From Lutjanus erythropterus (lineage: Eukaryota; Chordata; Actinopteri; Lutjaniformes; Lutjanidae): 64,000 bases of DNA. A program made the position numbers and the translations under genes. The stretch spans positions 3,751,641 to 3,815,640 of the forward strand of contig CM034599.1 in the NCBI GenBank assembly GCA_020091685.1, given 5' to 3'. Below are positions 37,669-60,662 of this stretch, one piece after another. The stretch's first letter is position 1, and every line of letters starts with the position of its first letter. Under the pieces are notes generated by a model that ran no database searches, had not been told where the DNA came from, and saw nothing but the letters and a program-made list of their open reading frames with translations.

Positions 37669-40600
37669 TTATTATGTTGTTGTAAAGCTGCCTGGTTGCT
37701 TGTAATGTCCTTAAACAGCCATTCCCAAACTTAAGAATCCCAGTGTGCTGTAGCCCAAACTTTGCTAATCACTACTCTAAATAGAAAACAAAATGTTCTT
37801 AATAAATAACAATGGCAAACAAGTAATCTCATTTCCCCTCTCAAGCATCTAGGAGGAACTCCGGTGGCTGCAGCACGATTTTTGTTTTCAATTGATTATA
37901 CAATTATGAAAACATACATATATGAATATTATATACCACTTCTATCATATTCTGCCAGTAGATTCCCTAAATCTTAAGCGCAGGACCTTTATGTTTATGC
38001 AGTTAGGTGAACTTTGCATAAATCTATGTAAGAAAACGTATACAATACTATACAAAACTCTTTATTCAAAACTTTGCAGAGGGTGCTTCACTGTCTCATG
38101 CCTGGTGGAGATCTGCACTTTACTAGTTTGTTTTATTGTGTAACTGTGGTGTTTTAACACATTAGTTCGGACCTGAACTAACCCTTCAAAACACCAAAGT
38201 CCCCCAATAACATGGGTAAAAATAGTGCCCCGGTTTAAAAATACTGCAATTACCCTTTAAGCTTTAATAGTGCATGTGTTGATGGAGTACCGGTGGGATA
38301 TTGTGTGTGTACAGCTACTCTCACCTCAAATGACTGCAAAAGTACTTACTGCTGATAAGTAGTATTGAAGCACTGTCTCAGGATGACTAAAGATGTGTAT
38401 GTCCCCTCGCTGGCAGAGATTTATCTTAAAAAGTCTCAGTAGGAAAACTTTACATCATTTTGTAAAACTTTGTACTTGAAATTCTCATCATTAGTCCAAT
38501 CTAAGCAGATAAAACATAACAAAAGGAGCTGATGTCTCCTCAGGTACTTAGATTAGAATCAAAAAGCGCACCCTTCAGGGACGGAGCAAAGATACCACAT
38601 TACCACGCAGTGATGCAACACAGAGCGGGATGCTGGAAAGTGGGGAGCTCCCACGAGAACTATTCAGTCTGATATTTAATGAGGTTTGAGGCAAAAGGAG
38701 AACAGCATAGGTCAAGACACCATGCTGTAGCGTGATGTTGTTGTAGCAGCAGAGATAAGTCCTCTCCGGGGGGTGCTGATCACGTGTGCTCAGCTCAGCT
38801 GCCAGGAAGAAGCTCTCACAGATGGTAGCAACAACTTGGGCTGGATAAACCGTGACCTCAGCCAGGACTGATGGGCAGCGAGTGCTGGTCTTTCAGCCAA
38901 AACTTTTCTCGCAGCGGATCACACTGTTTTTTTTTTTCATGCTTTAAAAAATCCTCTCTTATTTTTGATTGACAGTGTTTCTGCTTCTTTAAGCCTTCAA
39001 AGTAATTACATGAGGGAGGATAGGTATCAAGAAATGTGTCAAAAGAAACAAACACACGAGCACTTGAAAGCTTAAAAGAGAAAAATGGCACTCTCTTCCT
39101 GGCTCTATAATTTGCACTAACAGTGAAGTGATTATAAGCGTGCTGCTCATAAGTTGAGCTTTAATCCTGTTGCTGAGGATTTGTAGCTCTCATACAGCCA
39201 TACAGAAGAGCTGTTTCCTACCAAGAGCCTCTCCAGACATAATCACATCACTTGAGTGAAGTGAAGTATAGTGAATTGGCCTGCTGACTGGCAGTGGCTA
39301 AAACTTTGTGTGCCCATTGGCTGCCGACTGCAGTACATGGGGGCTGACATGTTTCAGGATCACTTTAAAGGGATCGTTCAGGATTTTTTGACGTGGGGAT
39401 TGTATGAGGTACTTGTCACAATACCTTCCTTTTCTTTTCTTTTTTAAAAATTTATTTAACAACAAAAGTTTTGCAAAGCTCTAAGCAAAATTTCAGACAG
39501 TAAAGACTAAGCTGAACTGAGGCCATAAATGACCAACTTTATAGCTCTGGCTCATTTAATACTATTGAATGTTCGTATTATATTTAAATAAGGATTGAGC
39601 CAAGCCTATAATCAGTAATGGCATCTGTCTGATACTGGACAAAACTACTGGATTGGATATTTGGGCAGAAAAAGTTTAATTTGATGCAATCCTGAACAAT
39701 TAACAGAACTTGAGTGACTTGCCGCAAAGAGAAATGTGTCACATGAAGAGTAGCTTGAACGTGAGTGAGACCTGGGTCATCATGTCAGCTGTGTGGAGTT
39801 ATTTTAAGATCAAGGACGAAAAAATCAAAACAAAATGTGTGAATTTAATTTCGTTTTTAATGTGTGAATGGTGCTGACCAATTAAAAATGCTTCTTAAAG
39901 TCCTGTGTGTGGACAAAAACAATTATCGAAAGAAGAGGCAGTATTGCATAACTGTCCTGTTGTGGGCTGTGTAGTTCTTCCTTCGTGTAGGATTTTTTCT
40001 CACAGTTTGAGCTTGATGTTTTCTTACGTGGTTATGATAAGCACAGTGCATCCATACAAATGTATTATTAACAGCTTGGTTATTTAAGAGAGGGAGAAAG
40101 ACGTTCAGGGTTGCCAGGTCTGCTGTTTTCCCACGAAACTGGGCTACTATTGAAGTGTTGCTGTTGCTAATCCTAACAAACTGATTCCTGATCAGCATGT
40201 ACACACTGTCAGACATGGGAAACATCACATGCACTCACACAACATGCCTAATGCTTTCCACCTGGCAACCCTGAAGACCGTATCTGTATCTGTATCTGTA
40301 TCGGACATCAACAGGTGGTATCAAGCCATCCCTACATCCATTTGACAATTGGACAATTGGTTTTATTGTGTTACGTTGGTGACTTTCTCCATAGACTACC
40401 ATTGAATGTAAATTCATCATATTCTGCCACCTTTGCCAGCAACCAGAAGTGTTTTGGATAAAATATTCATTCAGTTTTCTTGCACGTTTTGGGCTTTCGC
40501 TTGGAATTTTGTCTGAGATTCCAAATGTTGCTGCAGACAGCTTGTTAAAAGTCGGTCCGGCTCATTTGATCCCTCATTGACTGAATGCAAACTTTGCATC

Positions 40601-41711
40601 TTCGTTGTTCAATCTTTTGCAGTATTTCCATGCAAATCTGGTGGCAGAAATCATTTGCATTAGTTACTGTGTACAACTACATATTTTCTAAATATATTCC
40701 CATATGTTCTACATGTTTTTCCCATTTTCCTCTTATTGTACTTAGAGAAATGGTTTGGAGGGGTATTCCTGGGAATCACATTTCCCTGGATTGAACCCTA
40801 ATCTAAATTCACACAATCACAAACAAACTAACCGATCAAGACAGTGATAGACCAGCAACTCCTGTGTTCTGTGAGGTGAACAAAGGTTTCCCATCAGAAA
40901 AGGTTGTCTGACAGCAAAGTAAAGCAAATATTCTAAATTTAATGTACACTTAAACTGACGTTGATAATTTTACATGGCTAAAATGCATTTTGCTGCTGAC
41001 CCTGTCCACAGCAGGACATTGGTTAGCTTCCTTCACTGGTACTCCTGCTGTTTCTCCAAACAAGACTTCCAAAAGTCCGAGCTGTTCCTTTAAGGCACTT
41101 TCTCTTCATTTTGTTGGAGATTTTCATCTGTCTGCTGGGCCAGCAGATGAGCAACTAGGATTCAGGATGCTCTATGGGAACAATACATCTCAGTCAGTGC
41201 TCAGCGACGGCACCATCATTTTTATCCTCATCTTCCCCTCCCCACGTCCCTGTGACAGCTGTTGTGGTAGTGTCGTTTAAGTGTATCTGTCACGTTGTTT
41301 GTTTTCTCCTTTCTTCTGAAAAGGTCTATTGGACAGCCTTGTTTGGATCTGGAGCCACAAATATCTCAATCATTTGGCAATACAGGGACATTTTTGAAGT
41401 ATTTACTAATCACTGCACTGTCTTTCATCTGAGTTCTGTTCTCTTGCCTTGGATTAGCTTTCATGCTTAAAAAAAAAAAAAACATATCTTCAGGCAACTT
41501 CAATGGCGAGCTTTAAGTGGCATTTGGCAGTAAATGACTCAGGTTTCGCCTTCATCTTTGCCAGGAATTTGTGCACCAATCTCAGAGGCTGGTGTCCGAT
41601 CAGGAGCTGAGAGAGAGGGTGGTGAGGAATGGAAAACTGTACGTGGAGGAGCATCACGGTCTGAAACAGGAGAGGGAAACCTACCAGCAGCTGATTGACA
41701 CTCTGCTCTGA
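11303..41711 (+). CDS. glt1d1: glt1d1: glycosyltransferase 1 domain-containing protein 1 (complete, 12 exons)
   Basis: Exons: 11303-11370, 12961-13112, 13262-13367, 15995-16046, 17612-17648, 18793-18849, 27220-27318, 28650-28699, 33198-33241, 33723-33843, 36427-36525, 41565-41711. All junctions are GT-AG and in phase, giving 1032 nt and 343 aa, close to the human protein (about 346 aa). The fold is GT-B, family GT4-like. The N-terminal strand [21 protein letters not shown] forms the glycine loop, and the C-terminal nucleotide-sugar domain carries the E-x7-E motif (E254 to E262, [12 protein letters not shown]) followed by [11 protein letters not shown]. Donor and acceptor are unknown to me even for the human protein; transferase activity is inferred from the family. 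The gene lies head-to-head with slc15a4 and tail-to-tail with tmem132d, as in human. Confidence 0.95.
11371..12960. other. glt1d1 intron 1
   Basis: About 1.6 kb, AT-rich. It holds a short (TTTTG)n tract at 11521-11549. No other recognised feature. Confidence 0.8.
12961..13112 (+). CDS. glt1d1: glt1d1 exon 2 (residues 23-73)
   Basis: Acceptor gttttag at 12954-12960, donor TTAG|gtaaac. Encodes [18 protein letters not shown] through [14 protein letters not shown], the second and third Rossmann units of the N-terminal domain. The phase is 1 at the 3' end. Confidence 0.94.
13262..13367 (+). CDS. glt1d1: glt1d1 exon 3 (residues 74-109)
   Basis: Acceptor acaccag, donor CCAG|gtgatg. Encodes [18 protein letters not shown]..., a strongly conserved block of GLT1D1, ending VLQKAR. 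Confidence 0.95.
14283..14705. mobile_element. Non-autonomous hAT-like element (CAGAGGTGTTCAAAGT ends)
   Basis: Inverted ends: CAGAGGTGTTCAAAGTGGGAGG on the left and ...CAGACTTTGAAAACCCCTG on the right, with mirrored GGGGCCTCCCC / GGGGAGGCCC next to them. There is no coding capacity, and I could not see matching 8-bp target duplications. Confidence 0.6.
14775..15055. repeat. Decayed copy of the CGCG-motif repeat, both orientations
   Basis: The right end (aaatctcgcaagagttttgg, then tctcatctaggcacaac) parallels 11018-11064. The left part, read in reverse, parallels 10490-10590 (ccttaggtttaagcac; gggttaaaa; cttttgcagatctgg). The CGCG core has become CGCA. Confidence 0.55.
15995..16046 (+). CDS. 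glt1d1: glt1d1 exon 4 (residues 109-126)
   Basis: A 52-bp exon with acceptor ttttatcag and donor TTTTTG|gtatga. Encodes [17 protein letters not shown], matching the family FAVAFTESMKEMAQ block. Confidence 0.9.
16047..17611. other. glt1d1 intron 4
   Basis: Carries a MITE-like repeat (16179-16785). Nothing else recognised. Confidence 0.75.
16179..16785. mobile_element. MITE-like repeat with GGTAACACT ends
   Basis: Starts GGTAACACTATTTGAGTGG and ends ...TTCAATTAAGTGTTACC, an imperfect terminal inverted repeat. The inside repeats phrases such as gacaggttatgttgtcatgg. The same family is at 60663-61252, and part of it lies inside the element at 42216-43436. Confidence 0.6.
17612..17648 (+). CDS. 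glt1d1: glt1d1 exon 5, 37-bp small exon (residues 127-138)
   Basis: Acceptor tttttcctctgaag ends at 17611; donor CCAAG|gtaagc. Encodes [12 protein letters not shown] plus one base. A second AG at 17619-17620 would give an exon of 28 bases and keep frame. The longer form keeps the spacing between the AQ and KVYVQ landmarks of the human protein, so I prefer it. Confidence 0.82.
17649..18792. other. glt1d1 intron 5
   Basis: AT-rich, with a short (TTA)n/(GTA)n tract at 18388-18420. Nothing else recognised. Confidence 0.75.
18793..18849 (+). CDS. glt1d1: glt1d1 exon 6 (residues 139-157)
   Basis: Acceptor ttttaaag, donor TCAG|gtactg. Encodes [18 protein letters not shown], with weak match to the human stretch ending in FNWNTFLQRS. 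Its identity rests on phase, order and the W-x-x-FL pattern. Confidence 0.85.
19255..19640. repeat. Probable dispersed repeat fragment
   Basis: A stretch with cagaaagcttgaaacc, gagggagatcgcgggtcaat and aaaaaccctcccccttattg that looks like a known style of teleost dispersed repeat. Ends not defined. Confidence 0.35.
20341..20378. repeat. (GTGCA)n pentanucleotide microsatellite
   Basis: About seven tandem GTGCA units with one imperfect copy. Confidence 0.85.
21187..22115. repeat. Copy of the 4207-5351 fold-back family
   Basis: Left end TTAA AGGTATAGTTCGGAGG, then cacagtttggagaaccagcagaagtaccag and a cagcagcaaaatctattttaa block, parallel to the arms at 4207-4400 and 5180-5351. The right end near 22050-22115 has the reverse block (ctaaaatacattttgctgcag). 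The boundaries are approximate. Confidence 0.55.
24330..24365. repeat. (CA)n microsatellite
   Basis: Mostly AC dinucleotides with two CGCA interruptions. Confidence 0.95.
25330..25535. repeat. Common teleost dispersed repeat fragment
   Basis: Contains ATGGATTGCCATGAAACTGTG, cattcataatacccagagga and caacatctattggactgatt, typical wording of an abundant percomorph repeat. The class is uncertain. Confidence 0.5.
26190..26400. repeat. Related dispersed repeat fragment with T/G-rich end
   Basis: Two similar phrases (cctctagcaccaaaatcagg; catctagcaccatcatcggg) belong to the family at 25330-25535. The segment ends in a T/G homopolymer stretch (26357-26387). Confidence 0.45.
27220..27318 (+). CDS. 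glt1d1: glt1d1 exon 7 (residues 158-190)
   Basis: Acceptor ctctttccag, donor TTCAG|gtatga. Encodes [20 protein letters not shown] then [13 protein letters not shown], the first strand of the C-terminal Rossmann domain. This LR-x-VKDPLYLV block is a hallmark of GLT1D1. Confidence 0.95.
27319..28649. other. glt1d1 intron 7
   Basis: Contains a degenerate tandem array (27350-27850). The remainder, including short TATACAGTCTATC repeats at 28245-28282, shows nothing coding. Confidence 0.7.
27350..27850. repeat. Degenerate tandem repeat, unit about 80 bp
   Basis: The phrases TTCAGTTTAGTGTTAAC (27601), TTCATTTTAGTGTCAAC (27680) and GTAGTTTAGCATCAGC (27827), each followed by aacaa..cattaaaatatt-type sequence, repeat at roughly 80-bp spacing or multiples. 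The similarity is low and boundaries are soft. Confidence 0.5.
28650..28699 (+). CDS. glt1d1: glt1d1 exon 8 (residues 191-207)
   Basis: Acceptor gctgtctttcag, donor CCAAAG|gtgagt. Encodes [17 protein letters not shown], the strand and turn (VIIGP) that follows the first C-terminal helix in GT4 enzymes. Confidence 0.93.
28947..29008. repeat. (TG)31 microsatellite
   Basis: Thirty-one uninterrupted TG units, the longest pure dinucleotide tract in the window. Open frames across it are low-complexity artefacts. Confidence 0.97.
29228..29450. repeat. Fragment of CAGTGG-TIR dispersed repeat
   Basis: Begins CAGTGATGGAATGCAACTTAG, then tactcaagtacagtttttga and tacttttactccattacatg, matching the family at 9089-9908. 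Confidence 0.6.
31065..31397. repeat. Non-LTR retrotransposon-derived repeat, left piece
   Basis: The text cttatttatatagtactttt, ...cctaaaagcattagttttga and gtgtttcaaagttttggggcc is typical of an abundant fish LINE-associated sequence. It resumes at 32080 after an inserted element. Confidence 0.55.
31398..32079. mobile_element. Non-autonomous hAT-like element (CAGGGTTCCCAC ends)
   Basis: Left end CAGGGTTCCCACACATCCTG; right end ...AAAAGTGGGAACCCTG. The inverted ends flank about 680 bp. It splits a retrotransposon-type repeat, so it inserted later than that repeat. Confidence 0.75.
32080..32260. repeat. Non-LTR retrotransposon-derived repeat, right piece
   Basis: Continues with ctctgaggccaatccagtgt, aaagcctggctgcagaattt and ccaattgtagaaggttgcat, the expected continuation of the left piece. 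Confidence 0.55.
33198..33241 (+). CDS. glt1d1: glt1d1 exon 9, 44 bp (residues 208-221 and part of 222)
   Basis: Acceptor ctcttttag, donor CAAAG|gtaagt. Encodes [14 protein letters not shown] and two bases of an Arg codon, matching the human VDPVFTREVKAKV segment. Confidence 0.92.
33242..33722. other. glt1d1 intron 9
   Basis: A 481-bp intron. An open frame runs through it into exon 10, but only 33723-33843 matches the family. Confidence 0.85.
33723..33843 (+). CDS. glt1d1: glt1d1 exon 10 with E-x7-E catalytic motif (residues 222-262)
   Basis: Acceptor gcttctgcag, donor TTGGAG|gtaaat. Encodes [20 protein letters not shown] then [20 protein letters not shown]. The pair E254 and E262, separated by seven residues, is the E-x7-E motif that contacts the donor nucleotide sugar in GT4-type enzymes; the second Glu is the last codon of the exon. 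Confidence 0.96.
33844..36426. other. glt1d1 intron 10
   Basis: About 2.6 kb. The phrase gtcgycaccaaakgtggtgcagccagtcagtgtc occurs twice (34305-34340 and 35241-35274), showing a small dispersed repeat. Otherwise nothing recognised. Confidence 0.65.
36427..36525 (+). CDS. glt1d1: glt1d1 exon 11 (residues 263-295)
   Basis: Acceptor ccgctccaacag, donor CCTCAG|gtatat. Encodes [18 protein letters not shown] then [15 protein letters not shown]. The [11 protein letters not shown] and TGLL segments are the conserved end of the donor-binding domain. Confidence 0.96.
36538..36618. repeat. Minisatellite, 32-bp unit x 2.5
   Basis: The unit starting AAACACTGACCAGGTCACCA recurs at 36538, 36570 and 36602 with almost no divergence. 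It begins 12 bases after the exon 11 donor. Confidence 0.93.
36641..38260. repeat. Possible TTAA-type element, ends only recognised
   Basis: The left end AAAGGGCAATTCCAGTATTT with aacctgggccctattatc and the right end ...CGGTTTAAAAATACTGCAAT TACCCTTTAA are inverted counterparts and match the ends of the element at 42216-43436. Whether both ends belong to one insertion is inferred. Confidence 0.45.
37626..37662. repeat. (TA)n microsatellite
   Basis: Eighteen TA units. Confidence 0.95.
39365..39424. repeat. Terminal fragment of fold-back family
   Basis: TTAA AGGGATCGTTCAGG followed by gtggggattgtatgaggtac parallels 4207-4250 and the reverse of 5300-5351. Confidence 0.55.
40106..40273. mobile_element. 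Short MITE with CAGGGTTGCCAGGT ends
   Basis: The left end CAGGGTTGCCAGGTCTGC is mirrored by the right end CACCTGGCAACCCTG in 168 bp without coding capacity. Directly after it lies a (TATCTG)n tract (40281-40302). Confidence 0.75.
40800..41092. repeat. Half copy of fold-back family
   Basis: Carries acaaacaaactaaccgatca, agaccagcaactcctgtg, aaaggttgtctgacagcaaa and tgctgtttctccaaac, parallel to 4615-5270, and ends CCTTTAA. Confidence 0.65.
41565..41711 (+). CDS. glt1d1: glt1d1 exon 12, terminal (residues 296-343, stop)
   Basis: The acceptor catctttgccag ends at 41564. Encodes [20 protein letters not shown] through [20 protein letters not shown], then TLL and TGA at 41709-41711, matching the C-terminal helix of GLT1D1. 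Confidence 0.95.
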   Translation, partial: EFVHQSQRLVSDQELRERVVRNGKLYVEEHHGLKQERETYQQLIDTLL

Positions 41712-42130
41712 ACGTAAGGTCACGGCAATCAGCCTCCACTCTGGTTACTTTCTCAGGAACTTCAGCAACGGAGAAAAGGGCATGAAACCGCTGTGTTTAC
41801 TTTATATAGATATAATTACCATAGGTGTCTTTATTCCCAAGAAATCAGGCTGCAAAAGGTATCTGTACAAAAAAACATGTTTTATCTATGCTGCAGAGCG
41901 CTTTACACCAAAGAACTACAGTAGAAATGGTTGTCTGTCTTATTAATATATTTTATGTATTTTAAATTGATGATGAACTGTTATTTATGGTTTAGTATAA
42001 ATACAGAAATATGGATTCTCTGTTTATTCATTCTAAATAATAAATGAGACTAACAGCTCCACTGGTTGTTTTTGACTGGTCGGTGATGTGAATGAAACCC
42101 ATGTTCAAATAAAATGCTGCAAAAGTGCCT
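41712..42130 (+). terminator. glt1d1 3' UTR with two AATAAA signals
   Basis: AATAAA occurs at 42039-42044 and 42108-42113, 330-400 bases after the stop, both plausible polyadenylation signals. Which is used cannot be told from sequence. Confidence 0.6.
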
Positions 42131-42215
42131 CTTGGATGCCCCCGAGGCAGATAAAACATGAGAAGGTGCCCTCTATAGTGGAGAAAATCTGGTGCAGTGG
42201 TTTTATTAGTAGTAA

Positions 42216-43436
42216 TTAAAGGGTAATTTCAGTATTTTTCACCTGGACTCGATTTTCTAATGTTTAAAGTGATTAATGGAGACAAAAATTTTGAAAATTG
42301 ATCTCGTAGGAGTTTCAACGTAATCCGTCCAGGCAACTGCGCACCGCCAAAATGCATGTTTTTGCTACTGTCAGGGTCAGATTTTTATTCTAAGTGTCTG
42401 ATAACATTATGGGAGGAATATAGACCTTTTGTTAACACTTAATTTGAAAGGGTGTGCATAAGACTGTCATTACACTGTTGTAATCATGACATGACTATTA
42501 AGTGTCATTCATCCAGTAGTTATTGTTTGAGATTCTTTGTTATGACACCTTGGCATTAATTAAAACAGAAATGTCTTTATGATAACTTGAGATTGTTGGT
42601 ATTATAAAGCGTTATAATCCATCCCTCCATCTATCCCTTTTCTTTAACCAGAAACAGCCTCAATATTGGTTCAAAGCAACCAAACCACTGACAAAAGCAG
42701 TCATTTTATCTCCCTGTGCTTTAGACAGGCTCAAGGTATGTGGATGCAATTCTAAGAAGCAGGTCTGAGTCCTCAGTATTTGATTTAAGATTGTTTTTCA
42801 TGTAGGAAGTGTACCTTTGTTTCTTTCACTCTCTTTGTATTTCGGTGTTTGCTCCTGATTTGCCTTGTTTTGTTGTTTGTAGTGTCTTATAAGCCCATGA
42901 GGGCTGGACACCTTTTTGGTGCATGACACTGAAAAATAAATTACCTTACCGTACCCTGGTCTCCAGCTGCCTCTATCAGTTTTTAACACTTTAAATCAGC
43001 AAAAGTCACACAACATACAACTTAAACAACAAAAATGCCAAACTGATTGAGGCAGAGATAAACCAAAGAGGTACAATTACTGCTTTTGTCAGTGGAGTCT
43101 GGTAGCTTTGAACAGAGTGATGTAGTGTCTTTTTCTGATTAAACAAAAGCTCTTCCACAAAAAGGTCTAACTCTGTAGGGATCCCTTTAATGTTGTCAGA
43201 CACGCCTGTCAGTGGCAGAAAAAACAGGCACTTTTAGCGGACATATTTAGACAGTGCGCAGTTGCCTGGAGGAATTATGTTGCAGCTCAGTTTTTTGTCT
43301 GACTGCTGCAGCGGTCTCCCTCAATACTGGACCACTTTCAAAAACTGTCGTCCCCATCAGCCACTTAGACACAAAAAACATGGGAACATGGGAAAATAGG
43401 GTCCACGTTAAAAAATACTGAAATTACAATCTTTAA
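42216..43436. mobile_element. TTAA-flanked non-autonomous (piggyBac-type) element
   Basis: TTAA at 42216-42219 and TTAA at 43433-43436 flank inverted ends: AGGGTAATTTCAGTATTTTT on the left and AAAAATACTGAAATTACAAT on the right. The next bases (cctggactcgattttc versus gaaaatagggtccacg) are also inverted. About 1.2 kb with no coding capacity. Piggybac-type assignment rests on the TTAA site and is an inference. Confidence 0.7.
42430..42620. repeat. Piece of GGTAACACT-type MITE nested in the TTAA element
   Basis: Phrases such as gactgtcattacactgttgt, gtcatgacactta-like and ttataaagcgttataatcc belong to the family at 16179-16785 and 60663-61252. Confidence 0.45.
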
Positions 43437-44239
43437 ATTTAAATTGGTGTCAAAATAAAACAGCTAGTGTTTGGAATTATTTCACCATAAATGCATCAAA
43501 GCTTTCTGCATGCTGGTGCCCTTTTTATTCCCTGACTGCCCCTCAGAGTCTACCAGTGTCTGGAAATGTGTGATAGGTGCAAATTATCAGTCCCTCTGTT
43601 GAGGCAAAAATAGCTGTTTGTCATACTTAACTTTTAAATTCTGAAAGTGCCATTAAATCTTGGTTGTGCAGTGCAGGAACAGCTAATCTGCTCTTGCTAA
43701 AAACAGTTTCAATATTTCCTCTGCTTCCAGTCTGTATGCCACCACCACATTCATTTTTAATGTAGTGCAATGGTTGGGTTGCACACGTTCAAGTTTCCAG
43801 CACTACTCAATTTGTCTAAAGGGCAGAAGGGCACAAAAGGTTATAGTAATTTGCCGTTAGTAAGGTTGATTTTGGCAACATGCTGAGGCAACGGCTGGTT
43901 AGAAAAATGTGAAAGTTCTTTCAGAACTTTTGCACTATGCCGTTGCACTGTCAAATAAAGCGTTAGATAAAATATAGACAGACTTCTCCAAGGTCTAACA
44001 AAAAAATTCATGACTTATTTCTACAGCATCTTAAGATATATTGATGTGTTGAATGTGCAGGGTGTTGCACAAATACTGCAGTATGAACTTGGTGTAAATG
44101 AGGATAAATGGGACGTGATATAGCAGTGGTTCTCTTGAACTGTGTCTTAGCTGCCATTAGTTAGCTCAGTTAGCAGTCCTATGGGATACAGCTTCATGAA
44201 GATATTGACTCATATCTCCACTTTTCCACTTCTTCCATA

Positions 44240-44740
44240 GCTTTAACACTTAAACAAATTTTCTCTGACAACATTCAAAGTGCAGGCAAAAGTGGCCAAA
44301 TCTGATCTTTTTGATGCAACTCAGATCTGTTTTGGGTTTTTTGTTTTTTTTCCATAAGAGTGTTAACAGCACAAATCACATAGAATCTGATCTTTTCAAT
44401 TCTGGTTTTGGCCACTTTCATATTTTTTCCTAAACCAGATACATGTCCTCAGTGTGAACATTAATATTGGAATTCATGCAACTTTTATGTCACTGACTCC
44501 TGAAGTGTCTTGCAGAGGCTCTTCCTGAAATTTTGTATAAACTTTACTTCTGAGAAGCCATTCACGTGACGATCCCACCTACTCCGCATCCAAATTAACC
44601 TCTATACAGAAGTGGCGGCCATTGCTCCAAAAAAGCCACAACTACTTCATCAGTTTATGAAGTCTACTGTGAACAGCTAAACAAAAAAAATCTGATTTGA
44701 GAAATAAATCAGAACTGAGTGTGAATGCAGCATAACATAT
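44240..44740. repeat. Probable MITE-like dispersed repeat
   Basis: The left part (gtggccaaatctgatctttt, gatgcaactcagatctgttt) and right part (aaatctgatttgagaaataa, cagaactgagtgtgaatgca) are loosely inverted, a style common in teleosts. Confidence 0.45.
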
Positions 44741-46283
44741 TCCCAAACAGCAATAGCTGACCTGCATTCTCTTACCAGAGATCATGTTTATATATATGTA
44801 TATATAAGTATTTATGCACCTACAAAGCGTCTGTATTGGGGAAGACAACTTGTCCCAGCCAATACTTCATGATGCTCCTGAGTCAACACACAAAAACAAC
44901 AAACAGCAATGAAAATAAAAAATCAGCAACCTCTCCTTGTGAGATGAATGCTGCTGCAGCCTATCTGGGGGACACAATGAATGCTCCAGCCAGACAGCAC
45001 AAATAGTACAGCTACCCAGCTACAGTCATCCCCAAAATTGTATACTGCATAACTCCAAACTCACAGTTCCACCTGGATGCACAGCTTATATGCAGCTGAA
45101 GCCAATAGAGAATTAAATCCCAAACCCTACCTGCTTAAGTTAACTATAAGGAAAGCTGTCACTGTGGGCCTCTCCCAATCCATTTACACTATCAGACTTA
45201 CCCAAAATGTTAGCATTTCAGGTTCAAAATCGAGCGAACCCCGACTTCTTGTGCCCAGCTCGTTGAAGAGCATAACAAAGAAGGGAGAGCCACAGAATAA
45301 CAGCTTTTAAATAAAGGATTAATTTATTCAAGATAAATCAGCATAAGGAAACTAATGGATAAGTAAGCAGTCAGTGGTGTGGTGAGGGTGTTGGGTGCTG
45401 TGAATGTGTGTGCTAACATAAACCATGTGTAGAAGGAAACCAAGGCTAAACTAAGCATGCTCAAACCAAAGAAAACCAGAGAGGGTGCCTGTAAGGCACC
45501 AGCCCTCCAGGAGGGAGAGAGAGGAACCATCTTGGATCCTCCAAGCTTTTAAAGGCTTGGAACAGGTGAAGGCGATCCTCCCAATGAGGGAGGAGGGGCA
45601 AACAATCAGGGAGAATTTGCAAGGAAAAAGCAGAGGCAGGAACACAGGAAAACCAGTACTGATCTAAGACCTGTGGCCGTCATACCTCTTTAAAAAACTG
45701 GTAGGTTCTTATAACAGAAAATCAAGTGAAAGGCAGCATTCAAGAACATAGTGTTTTAATGAAAAAAAACTAATGAAAATAAGATCAACTTAAATTTACA
45801 AACAAAAAGGTCTTGGATATTACATAATAGAAAACAACCATTGGGATTATTTTAAATCAAAGCCACATTTTTGGTGAAACCCAGTCTGAGTTCTGTATTT
45901 TAACTCATAATTATTAATATAATGTATTTCTTTTTTGGGATACTTCTTCAGTGTGTCTTTGTACTGTATATACCAGCATGTGAGTGTAAAACTTTAGAGA
46001 AGTAGAGATAATCCACATGCAGCATTAACATTTGGTGGCTTTAAACATTGTGTGAATAAGAGTCCATCTGGTCAACCATCTGAAACGTCACCACACGCAT
46101 CCACACTCTGGTATTAACAATAATATACAGTACATGTACATGTAAAAGGCCTTGATAGGTAATGAAATGTAGAGGGGGGCAGTTCCAAAATCACATATTC
46201 TAGACAGTTGTTGGAGTTAACAAAGGCATTGAGGTGATCAAAGCCACATCTACTGTACATGTGAGGTCTGATCTGGTTCTGTA

Positions 46284-60539
<14,256 letters not shown>

Positions 60540-60662
60540 CTGAACAGGAAACAGGACGGCTTAGAAAGACAGATCCATGATTCCAACACAACAGATTTTA
60601 TGGTTTTCTAAAACCTTTCATGAAAAATAACTGTAAAAACTATATAATTTAAAATAGATGGA

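Larger units (their letters stand above)
36526..41564. other. glt1d1 intron 11 (5 kb)
   Basis: Contains a 32-bp minisatellite beside the donor, a TTAA-type repeat pair (36641-38260), a (TA)n tract, fold-back family fragments (39365-39424, 40800-41092) and a short MITE (40106-40273). No exon recognised. Confidence 0.7.
42131..46283. other. Intergenic region between convergent glt1d1 and tmem132d, including tmem132d 3' UTR
   Basis: Holds a TTAA-flanked element (42216-43436) and a dispersed repeat (44240-44740). The tmem132d 3' UTR must occupy its right part; candidate minus-strand AATAAA lies at 45323-45328 and an ATTAAA near 45755. The stretch 45070-45700 has a G-rich, low-CpG look but nothing I recognise. 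Confidence 0.6.

Noticed and set aside
45070-45700. Possible LTR or unknown repeat next to the tmem132d 3' UTR
   Set aside because: I see no matching ends, primer-binding site or second copy in the window, so no call is made.
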